The position numbers and the translations under genes were made by a program. Of a stretch of 58,186 bases of DNA, positions 1 through 6,697 are shown one piece after another (position 1 is the first letter of the stretch; each line of letters starts with the position of its first letter). Under the pieces are notes generated by a model. The model saw only the letters and a list, made by a program, of their open reading frames with translations. It was not told the DNA's origin and did not search any database. This DNA comes from an uncultured Bacteroidales bacterium (GTDB lineage Bacteria; Bacteroidota; Bacteroidia; Bacteroidales; UBA932): positions 1 to 58,186 of the forward strand of contig CALVDT010000003.1 of assembly GCA_944326385.1 (NCBI GenBank), in the 5' to 3' direction.

Positions 1-1
1 G

Positions 2-592
2 TGTTCTTCCACAGACATTGACAGACTTGCCTCGTTTTGTCAGGCGACAACAAGGCATCAGGGCAGACTGTTCATTACCGATGGTTACCAGCGCAAACTG
101 TTGGCACCGTTTACCGAGCATTATTTCCGGGAAAGAAATATACGGTTCTTTGATTTTTCAAAAGTGCATGAATACGATGAATCCATAATTCCAGATATGA
201 TTGAATACGGATTCACTATGCCGGTAAGAGCGTCCGCCAAGTTCAAGGAGCAGTTAGACAGTCTTATGGCTCTGCTTCCGAAAGAAGAAACAGTCTTCAT
301 ATATTCACAGTTCCTGGGGTATATACTTGCAGACAATAAAGCATATAATGCCAATACCGATAAGTTTGTCCATTCACATGACTGGAACCACGAATACCTG
401 CATACATCCGGCCATGCCTCAAAGGAAACTCTTGCTCAAGTATGCAATCTTGTGAATCCTCACTCCGCAATCATTCCGATACACACGGAAAAAGGAAGCG
501 ACTTCACATCTCTCGACATCCCTGAAGAACTGAGAAACAAGGTAGTAACAAACGACACTATTGTTGGTGACATTGAAATAAAAGTACGATGA
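2..592 (+). CDS. MBL-fold/beta-CASP RNase J-like protein, 5' end cut by window
   Basis: Only the C-terminal part of this gene is present. The reading frame is open from base 2 and ends with TGA at 590-592, so the true start lies outside the window. The end contains HTSGHASKETL followed by NPHSAIIPIHTE. This matches the C-terminal signature of metallo-beta-lactamase-fold RNA hydrolases with a beta-CASP domain (SGHa..., IPiHgE), as in RNase J and related proteins. The metal-binding HxHxDH motif would be upstream and is not visible. The stop overlaps the next start by 4 bases (ATGA), so translation is probably coupled. Its position before RtcB and PrfH suggests RNA end trimming or processing in the same pathway; that is inference. 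Family assignment is fairly sure, exact substrate unknown. Confidence 0.75.
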   Translation, partial: CSSTDIDRLASFCQATTRHQGRLFITDGYQRKLLAPFTEHYFRERNIRFFDFSKVHEYDESIIPDMIEYGFTMPVRASAKFKEQLDSLMALLPKEETVFIYSQFLGYILADNKAYNANTDKFVHSHDWNHEYLHTSGHASKETLAQVCNLVNPHSAIIPIHTEKGSDFTSLDIPEELRNKVVTNDTIVGDIEIKVR

Positions 593-1206
593 GTCAGAAA
601 CTGGATTTGAGTTATCAATACGGAAAGTTTTGGCGAGGGATCGTCAGATGGAGCCGGGATGGTGAGATAGATCTGAAAAGCGAAAAGGGCATATCGCAAG
701 TCAATGCCCTCCTGAAAGTCATCTGCCATTCCCCGGCATTCGACTGCTATGACGGCAATTTCAACGGGTTGTCACCCGATGCCGTCGTAAACGGTCTGAA
801 CATAGACCTTGATGCGGAGGAATACCATTCGGATTGTCCGCACAGTTACAGAATTGAACATATCACATCATTTGAACAGGCGCTGAAGTACAGGAAATAT
901 GCACCGGACTGGTGCATACTCCAATCCGAATTTGCCTACGATGAACATGTCGGCTACGGAAAAAACTGCATCTATTTCTGCGTCAGGGACGATATGGAGA
1001 AGATTCCGGCTTTCCCGGGGAAAGAATATCCGCATGACGAATACGGATATTCCTTAATCGCTGTAATCACCGGCCCTGATTCCGAAATCATCTCCATTAC
1101 CTCCCGCTGGAACTATGGGGACGATGAGTATGATGATTTTCTGACACGGGAACAATTAGAAACCCTATTGCAGATCAAATCAGTTAATTTCAAAAACAAT
1201 TTATGA
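589..1206 (+). CDS. Conserved-looking protein of unknown function in RNA-repair operon
   Basis: A 205-residue soluble acidic protein that I do not recognise. There is no signal peptide, membrane segment or nucleotide-binding motif. It contains two Cys-Pro/Cys-His type spots (CPHS near residue 84, and several single cysteines) and a central stretch rich in aromatic and acidic residues (YAPDWCILQSEFAYDEH, then WNYGDDEYDDF near the C terminus). It overlaps the MBL gene by 4 bases upstream and the rtcB gene by 4 bases downstream (1203-1206), so it is locked inside the operon and must be co-translated with its neighbours. This makes a role in RNA repair, sensing of damage or control of RtcB/PrfH likely, but no function can be read from the sequence itself. 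Confidence 0.85.
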   Translation: MSQKLDLSYQYGKFWRGIVRWSRDGEIDLKSEKGISQVNALLKVICHSPAFDCYDGNFNGLSPDAVVNGLNIDLDAEEYHSDCPHSYRIEHITSFEQALKYRKYAPDWCILQSEFAYDEHVGYGKNCIYFCVRDDMEKIPAFPGKEYPHDEYGYSLIAVITGPDSEIISITSRWNYGDDEYDDFLTREQLETLLQIKSVNFKNNL

Positions 1207-2402
1207 CAATCTCCGGACAATACACTACCGCTGAAATTTTTACAGAGAATATCGAGGATGCGGCCTTGCAATGGGTCAGGGAACAATGCGACCATCCTGC
1301 ATTCGAGGGCGTCAGAATCCTGCAGATGCCCGATGTCCATGCAGGGAATGCATGCAATGTCGGCACAGTCTACAGGATAGGCGCTTATGTCAATCCTGAC
1401 CATGTCGGTGTGGATATTGGCTGCACCATTTCCATGCACAGGCTGTCGACTGCCATTAATCCTGACAACTTTGCCCTGCTTGACCACAGAATCCGTGAAA
1501 CAGTGCCGACAGGTACGGAGATATGTGAAAAGAACAGCATCAACGAAAAGGACCTGTTCCGGTTCCTGAATTCCCGATATCAGAAAGCACGCTCGGCCGC
1601 CCCTGACCTTATCAACGAAGCTCCGAGAATCGATGCCCGTTTCATCTCCGATTTCTGCCGCCGGATAAAATTACAGGAAGGCATTTTCTACAAGAGCATC
1701 GGCTCGCTTGGCGGAGGAAACCACTTTATCGAATATGGTGAAGACGAAAAATCCGGAGAAGGCTGGCTGACGATTCATTGCGGTTCACGGAATCTTGGGG
1801 TGAAAGTTGCGAACCACTGGCACAACATCGCAAACAACCCCAAAAGGGCGCAATATATCGGATATCTGTGGGGCGATGCCCTGAAAGGCTATCTTTCCGA
1901 CATGATTATTGCGCAGGCATACGCGATTTTCAACCATGACACTATAAGGGACAGGATCTTCGCTATTCTCAAAAAACTCTGCAAAGCCAAATGTGCCGAG
2001 TCCATATATACGACTCACAATTACATTTCGGTGACCGATGAATATCCGATGCTTCGCAAGGGAGCCATAGAGGCTTCTGAGGGTCACAAGGTCTGCATTC
2101 CGTTCAACATGCGTGACGGTATTGCGATTTGCAGAGGAAAAGGTAATGAACAGTGGCTTGACAGCGCACCTCATGGAGCCGGGCGGAAAGTATCCAGAAA
2201 TCAGGCAAGGAAACTGATTCCGCTTTCGGAATACGAAGCCTCGATGAACGGGATATTCTCGACTTCAGTCTGCACTGAAACTCTTGATGAATCCCCGCAG
2301 GCCTATAAGTCATCTGAGGAGATTCTTTCCCTGATAACTCCTACGGTAGATGTCATATCGTTCGTCAAGCCGAAATTCAATATCAAAGACACCGGAAAAT
2401 GA
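1203..2402 (+). CDS. rtcB: RtcB-family RNA ligase (RtcB2 type, paired with PrfH)
   Basis: RtcB joins RNA 2',3'-cyclic phosphate or 3'-phosphate ends to 5'-OH ends, using GTP and Mn2+. Visible signatures in this 399-residue protein are MPDVHAG (42-48), VGVDIGC with the metal-binding Cys at 74, GGGNHF with His 174, IHCGSRNLG with His 192, THN with His 272, and APHGAGRKVSR, whose His 324 corresponds to the guanylylated histidine. All key residues are therefore present and the protein should be active. It overlaps its neighbours by 4 bases on both sides. RtcB copies next to prfH form a distinct branch reported to reseal 16S rRNA cut in the decoding centre; I assign it to that branch from context. 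No archease gene is seen nearby. Confidence 0.95.
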   Translation: MTISGQYTTAEIFTENIEDAALQWVREQCDHPAFEGVRILQMPDVHAGNACNVGTVYRIGAYVNPDHVGVDIGCTISMHRLSTAINPDNFALLDHRIRETVPTGTEICEKNSINEKDLFRFLNSRYQKARSAAPDLINEAPRIDARFISDFCRRIKLQEGIFYKSIGSLGGGNHFIEYGEDEKSGEGWLTIHCGSRNLGVKVANHWHNIANNPKRAQYIGYLWGDALKGYLSDMIIAQAYAIFNHDTIRDRIFAILKKLCKAKCAESIYTTHNYISVTDEYPMLRKGAIEASEGHKVCIPFNMRDGIAICRGKGNEQWLDSAPHGAGRKVSRNQARKLIPLSEYEASMNGIFSTSVCTETLDESPQAYKSSEEILSLITPTVDVISFVKPKFNIKDTGK

Positions 2403-3010
2403 AAAAATACATACAGATAACAGCTGGCCGCGGCCCGGTCGAATGCGCCAGGGCAGTTGCACTCGTTGCCAGGGAAATTGCCAGATCCATTCCGGGCCTC
2501 ACTGTATTTGACACCGAGCCACACAAATCCGAGCAGGACTGCTACATGTCGATAACCTTCAAGTCCGACACGGAAATCCCGGCATCAGTCGTCTCAGAAT
2601 GGGAGGGTACTGTGCTGTGGCAATCCACTGCCAACCCCTACCGACCCGGACACAAGCGCAAGAACTGGTTCGTCGGAGTACATTTCATTGATGACATGGA
2701 ATTGCCGGAAATCGATGAGAAAGACATTGCCTACTCTTCCTGCCGTTCAGGCGGCAAAGGAGGTCAGAATGTCAACAAGGTGGAAACATCGGTAAGGGCG
2801 ACCCATATTCCGACCGGTGTTTCCGTAAGATGCAGTGATGAACGTTCCCAGTTCCAGAACAAACAGGCTGCAAGACAACGGCTGTTGCTGAAACTCATGA
2901 ATATCAATGCGGAATCCGAAGCCGCATCCCAAAAGGAAAACTGGACCAAACATGATTCGCTTATCAGAGGAAATCCTGTCAGAAAATTCTCAGGACCACT
3001 TTATGTATAA
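2399..3010 (+). CDS. prfH: Peptide chain release factor homolog PrfH
   Basis: A 203-residue class-I release-factor-like protein with the catalytic loop SGGKGGQNVNKVET at 117-130 (GGQ at 121-123). The loop is followed by VRATHIPTGVSVRCSDERS, the usual continuation in bacterial release factors. It is much shorter than RF1/RF2 (about 360 residues) and lacks their stop-codon recognition domains 2 and 4; instead it has an N-terminal segment of about 110 residues, as in PrfH. PrfH is known to hydrolyse peptidyl-tRNA on ribosomes whose 16S rRNA is cut in the decoding centre, after which RtcB repairs the rRNA. The start overlaps the rtcB stop (ATGA, 2399-2402). It is the last gene of the operon; about 150 bases without clear signals follow before the convergent ATPase gene. 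Confidence 0.95.
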   Translation: MKKYIQITAGRGPVECARAVALVAREIARSIPGLTVFDTEPHKSEQDCYMSITFKSDTEIPASVVSEWEGTVLWQSTANPYRPGHKRKNWFVGVHFIDDMELPEIDEKDIAYSSCRSGGKGGQNVNKVETSVRATHIPTGVSVRCSDERSQFQNKQAARQRLLLKLMNINAESEAASQKENWTKHDSLIRGNPVRKFSGPLYV

Positions 3011-3159
3011 AAATGTGACCAGCCTGTCCTTAATACAAAAAGCCGAAAGCCCATAGCGGAATTTTTCTGAAGACGCCGGACTCAGATGCACTGACCAGCG
3101 AGCCGCAACGACTATTCAGATGGTATGTTCCGCTGTGCAGATATGTATAATTGAATATA

Positions 3160-4548
3160 CTATTTTTCAATACCTTGTTTTATCTCTTCCATTTTGGCAA
3201 TAGCATACAGTGGGCAAATCCGGACATGTCTCACTTCGGCATTGTCCTCGTTATCTACATAGTTGAATTTTCCAAAATTCTCCATTGAGCATCGAACGGC
3301 ATAATGAAGTTTTTTCTCACGCATAAACGACCACAGACTCTTCATTCCTCCTTGTGTATCAGCTTTAACTTCAACTGGAACAACTACCTGCAAATAACTT
3401 GATATGTAATCTACCTCCGCTTGGGAATTCTTTGCATGTCTCACCCAATAGTACAGGTCATGGCGGATATTCGGACTCATATAATGTAGAATTTCAAGTC
3501 CTGCTACCTGTTCTGCCATCGGGCCCTTATTTACTAAATCTGCAGCACTTGCAGTCAGAATCTGTGTAGTCAGTTCAGATATATCACCTAACGACATATT
3601 CAGAAGGCGAAGCAATAGTCCTGTGTCAAGTAACAGCATTTTCTGATACGACTTATTCTCTTCACTGCCTAATGGCAAACCATTGGCGTCTGTATGTGTC
3701 ACAGGGTGCAGAATACCTGCAAGAACCAGCAACTCCACTGCTTTTTGCACTTCTACTGTCTTATAACCAGAACCGACTTTTGAATATATGAACTTTTTTG
3801 TAGCCTGGACTGCCGCACTTCGCAGCGTCTGGCGCAACAATACAGGATCTGCATTTTTCTTGTACTTCGGGAAATCATCTTCGTATGTAACAACAATGTC
3901 ATCCTGGACTTCCTGGCATCTTACATAATCATGATGCTCAACCCAAGTCTTGACAGATTCAGGCATCCCTCCGACAAGCATATATGTACGGAGGAATTCT
4001 ACCAACTTATCATGCAAAGGTTCAGGGAGAGGATTATCTATTGAAGCTTGATCACGGGCTTCAATGAGCAGTTGTTGGCCATTTGCTTCCAGAAATTCAT
4101 CAAAAGTCATTGGATACATAAACATTGAATGAATTCTTCCGACCCCGAATGTAGGAAGTTCCTGTAATGCAAATTCAAGGAGAGAGCCGGCAGCAATAAC
4201 ATGAAGTTCAGGCATATCCTCCTTGAAAAAGCGTAAAGCCATAATAGCCTGCGGACACTCCTGAATTTCGTCAAGGAATAAAAGCGTTTTACCTGGTTTA
4301 ACAGAGGTTCCGTGTATGGCGGATATTTGCGGGACAATACGCCTGACATCCAAGTCATCTTTGAATAGAACTTTATAGTTCGGTTGTTTTTCAAAGTTTA
4401 TTTCGACAAAATTCTCAAACTTTTTAGAGAGTTCCTTGACAGCCGTGGATTTTCCGACCTGTCTGGCACCTCTAAGCAGCAATGGCTTATGGATATCTCG
4501 TGATGCCCACTCCGATAGATATTTGTCGACAAGCCTTTTGCAGTACAT
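3160..4548 (-). CDS. AAA-type ATPase with C-terminal DUF4143
   Basis: A 462-residue predicted ATP-binding protein. Walker A is GARQVGKS (27-34) and Walker B is TLLFLDEIQECP (about 88-99). The C-terminal third carries the DUF4143 region (AKNSQAEVDYI, then VPVEVKA), a restriction-endonuclease-like fold also seen in ExeA/HTH-type ATPases of archaea and Bacteroidetes. These genes are common, often multi-copy accessory genes with no settled function; defence or toxin-like roles have been suggested. Start ATG at 4546-4548 lies 25 bases downstream of a good -7 box. The coding sequence is visibly richer in A and T than the flanking operons, which suggests transfer. It stands alone, convergent with the rtcB-prfH operon. 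Confidence 0.9.
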   Translation of the reverse strand: MYCKRLVDKYLSEWASRDIHKPLLLRGARQVGKSTAVKELSKKFENFVEINFEKQPNYKVLFKDDLDVRRIVPQISAIHGTSVKPGKTLLFLDEIQECPQAIMALRFFKEDMPELHVIAAGSLLEFALQELPTFGVGRIHSMFMYPMTFDEFLEANGQQLLIEARDQASIDNPLPEPLHDKLVEFLRTYMLVGGMPESVKTWVEHHDYVRCQEVQDDIVVTYEDDFPKYKKNADPVLLRQTLRSAAVQATKKFIYSKVGSGYKTVEVQKAVELLVLAGILHPVTHTDANGLPLGSEENKSYQKMLLLDTGLLLRLLNMSLGDISELTTQILTASAADLVNKGPMAEQVAGLEILHYMSPNIRHDLYYWVRHAKNSQAEVDYISSYLQVVVPVEVKADTQGGMKSLWSFMREKKLHYAVRCSMENFGKFNYVDNEDNAEVRHVRICPLYAIAKMEEIKQGIEK

Positions 4549-4573
4549 AAAAATAACGCTTTGTTTCTGTATG

Positions 4574-4605
4574 CAAAAATAGCTATATAGAATTATCCAA
4601 ACAAA
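4574..4605 (-). promoter_or_regulatory. Promoter of the DUF4143 ATPase gene
   Basis: On the minus strand the -7 box TATTTTTG (4574-4581) is followed by C, and a TTTG -33 box lies at 4602-4605 with a 20-base spacer. This matches the Bacteroidota consensus. The -33 box sits inside the first unit of the 33-bp-period repeat, so a protein bound to the repeats would cover the promoter. Confidence 0.7.
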
Positions 4606-4675
4606 TAAATTGTCTCTATAGAGAAAAATCCAAAGAAATAAATCGCCTGTTTTTGCAAAAATCCAAAGAAATATA
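4595..4675. repeat. Three direct repeats at exact 33-bp period
   Basis: The core ATCCAAAGAAATAAAT occurs at 4595-4610 (with C for G at its eighth base) and 4628-4643, and 15 bases of it, ending ATATA, occur at 4661-4675. Start-to-start distances are 33 and 33 bases, three helical turns, so all cores face the same side of the DNA. The units between the cores are unrelated apart from a terminal AAAA. The arrangement resembles an operator or iteron array rather than a CRISPR (only three units, spacers of 17 bases). Confidence 0.8.
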
Positions 4676-4767
4676 CCCCCTGATCACTCAGGTCCTCTGA
4701 CCTTCCTGACCTTCCCTGAATTTAGTTGACACTTTTAGAGCGGTTAAACTAATATACTTTACATATT

Positions 4768-4797
4768 CACTGACTGGGTTTACAGTCGGTGTTTTTT
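4768..4797 (+). terminator. Orphan terminator-like hairpin inside a larger inverted repeat
   Basis: CACTGACTG (4768-4776) pairs with CAGTCGGTG (4783-4791) around a GGTTTA loop, with one G-T pair, and is followed by TTTTTT (4792-4797): a textbook intrinsic terminator on the plus strand. A second, outer pair of perfect 10-base arms, ACTTTTAGAG (4731-4740) and CTCTAAAAGT (4800-4809), encloses it. No plus-strand gene precedes it within 1.7 kb. Confidence 0.6.
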
Positions 4798-5048
4798 ATC
4801 TCTAAAAGTCTTTACGCCATCTCTGATTTTCTTGACAGCATAATTTCAGACTTGTCGTGAGTTGTGATGCCGGGGCCGGAGAAAAATATATCTTCGACTT
4901 TACGGGTATTTGATGGCTGCCAGGAAATAAATTCGTATATTTAACGGAGAGTATGGGTAAAAAGGTACGTTCTGCGTTATACTTGATTCGCAGGCCTTGA
5001 AATTCCACCTTTTGACCCACACCCACTTAATAATAACAGATAATCATC

Positions 5049-6485
5049 ATGTTTCGGACAAACAGACTTATTGCGGCACTTGGATGCTTGGTGATGGCCA
5101 GCTCATGCGGAGAAGTGAATCCTCCTGCGCCATACGGGACTGTCCCTACCGCACAACAGATAGAGTGGCAGAAAATGGAAATGAACATGTTCTGCCATTT
5201 CGGACCGAACACTTTCACATCGGCCGAATGGGGAAGCGGACAGGAGAGTGTGGATGAGTTCAATCCTTCGGACCTGGACTGCCGTCAATGGACTTCCATA
5301 GCCAAAACTGCCGGAATGAAAGGAATCATCATCACGGCAAAGCATCATGACGGCTTCTGCCTGTGGCCCAACCCGGCCAGCAGACATACGGTCGCCCAAA
5401 GCTCATGGATGGACGGGAAAGGAGACGTCCTGAAGGAACTCTCGCAGGCTTGCATGGAATCAGGGATAAAATTCGGAGTGTACATATCCCCTTGGGACAG
5501 GAATGATCCCGCCTACGGGACGGACAAATACAACGGGGTATATTGCCGGACTCTTGAAAGCGCCCTCGGAAACTACGGTCCGGTCTTCGAACACTGGTTC
5601 GACGGAGCCTGCGGGGAAGGACCGAACGGGAAAATCCAGAAATACGACTGGCCGCTGTTTCATGAAACTGTCAGAAAACTGCAGCCTGATGCCGTGATGT
5701 TCAGCGACATAGGCCCGGGATGCCGCTGGGTCGGAAACGAAAAGGGATATTCCGGAGAGACTTGCTGGTCCACGCTGGACATTACAGGGTTTACACCAGG
5801 CGCAGGAGCACCGCCAAGAGATACTCTTTGCTCCGGGAATGTACATGGCGAGGCATGGGTTCCTGCCGAAACAGATGTATCCATCAGGCCGGGATGGTTC
5901 TACAAGGATTCCGAGAATGACAAGGTCAAATCCCTTGACGAACTTCTGGACATCTACTATTCCAGCGTAGGAAGGAACAGCCTCCTGCTTCTGAATGTAC
6001 CGCCGGACAAGACAGGGCATATCCACGGCATCGATTCTCTCAGGCTGATGGAATTCAGGGAAGCATTGGATCAAATTTTCGGAAACGACCTCTCCTCGGG
6101 AGCAAAAGCCGGAGCTTCTGAAACAAGAGGATGCCGGTTTTCCGCCTCAAACATCCTCGATGATGACTACGACTCATTCTGGGCCGCTCCAGACGGAGTG
6201 ACTGCAGCCTCGGTCACAATCAGTCTTGACGGGGAAAAGACATTCAACAGGATAATGCTTCAGGAATATATACCTCTCGGACAGCGGGTAGCCGGTTTCA
6301 GCATCGAGGCCCTCGGGGAAGACGGTTTCTGGACAAGGATTGCAGACGGCACCACCATAGGATACAAGCGTATCCTGCTGACAGACAGGATCACTGCGTC
6401 AGCTGTCAGAATCAACATAGAAAAGTCGTACGCATGCCCTGTCCTTAACGGATTCGGACTTTATCTCGATGAAATCAGTCGATGA
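5049..6485 (+). CDS. Secreted GH29 alpha-L-fucosidase lipoprotein with C-terminal F5/8-type domain
   Basis: Hydrolyses alpha-L-fucosyl links of host or plant glycans. The N terminus is a lipoprotein signal ending in ASSC, with Cys 20 as the lipidation site, so the enzyme should be anchored in the outer membrane or periplasm. GH29 signatures are HFGPNTFTSAEWG (50-62), KHHDGFCLW (98-106) and WFDGACGEG, whose Asp 185 corresponds to the retaining nucleophile. After the catalytic barrel and a beta-sandwich, residues from about 355 resemble a discoidin/F5-8 type C carbohydrate-binding domain (WAAPDGVTAASVTISL, FNRIMLQEYIPLGQRV). Length 478 is normal. It is not part of a SusCD-type locus here; neighbours on both sides are unrelated accessory ATPases. 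Confidence 0.93.
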   Translation: MFRTNRLIAALGCLVMASSCGEVNPPAPYGTVPTAQQIEWQKMEMNMFCHFGPNTFTSAEWGSGQESVDEFNPSDLDCRQWTSIAKTAGMKGIIITAKHHDGFCLWPNPASRHTVAQSSWMDGKGDVLKELSQACMESGIKFGVYISPWDRNDPAYGTDKYNGVYCRTLESALGNYGPVFEHWFDGACGEGPNGKIQKYDWPLFHETVRKLQPDAVMFSDIGPGCRWVGNEKGYSGETCWSTLDITGFTPGAGAPPRDTLCSGNVHGEAWVPAETDVSIRPGWFYKDSENDKVKSLDELLDIYYSSVGRNSLLLLNVPPDKTGHIHGIDSLRLMEFREALDQIFGNDLSSGAKAGASETRGCRFSASNILDDDYDSFWAAPDGVTAASVTISLDGEKTFNRIMLQEYIPLGQRVAGFSIEALGEDGFWTRIADGTTIGYKRILLTDRITASAVRINIEKSYACPVLNGFGLYLDEISR

Positions 6486-6628
6486 CAAAATTTATAAGGA
6501 AGCGGCTGACGGTGCCGGGTCCGGCAATAGAGCAATGCCGTCATAGTAGTGGAATCCGAGCCGCTCAGGACCGGGAAATTCGCCGGACTGCCGTCTTCCA
6601 TATATCATGTCATATATCATAAAATTTC

Positions 6629-6660
6629 TTTGTCCTATCAGTGAAGTTTGCATACCTTTG
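6629..6660 (+). promoter_or_regulatory. Promoter of the AlbA_2 ATPase gene
   Basis: TTTG (6629-6632), a 20-base spacer, then TACCTTTG (6653-6660) followed by C: an almost perfect Bacteroidota promoter, about 38 bases before the ATG at 6698. Confidence 0.75.
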
Positions 6661-6697
6661 CCGAAACTACAGGAATTTGCAGGGAACATAACAAATT

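Larger units (their letters stand above)
4549..5048. other. 500-bp intergenic region with repeats and hairpins
   Basis: No convincing gene is seen. From left to right it holds the ATPase promoter (4574-4605, minus), a three-unit 33-bp-period direct repeat (4595-4675), a 12-bp palindrome TCTCTATAGAGA (4613-4624), a small hairpin CCTGA/TCAGG (4679-4692), a nested hairpin with a T-tract (4731-4809), and the upstream region of the fucosidase gene. That upstream region has a weak -7-like TATATTTA at 4937-4944 and the string CCTTTTGACCCAC at 5008-5020, which recurs at 9305-9317. Confidence 0.6.

Noticed and set aside
4595-4675. CRISPR array
   Set aside because: Only three units, spacers of 17 bases, AT-rich non-palindromic repeats and no cas gene; position on a promoter fits an operator better.
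4731-4809. Terminal inverted repeats of an insertion sequence
   Set aside because: The arms are only 59 bases apart, there is no transposase or remnant nearby, and no target duplication can be seen.
4802-5026. Small open frames on both strands in the region before the fucosidase gene
   Set aside because: No family-like sequence, no promoter or codon pattern, and they overlap each other and the fucosidase leader.
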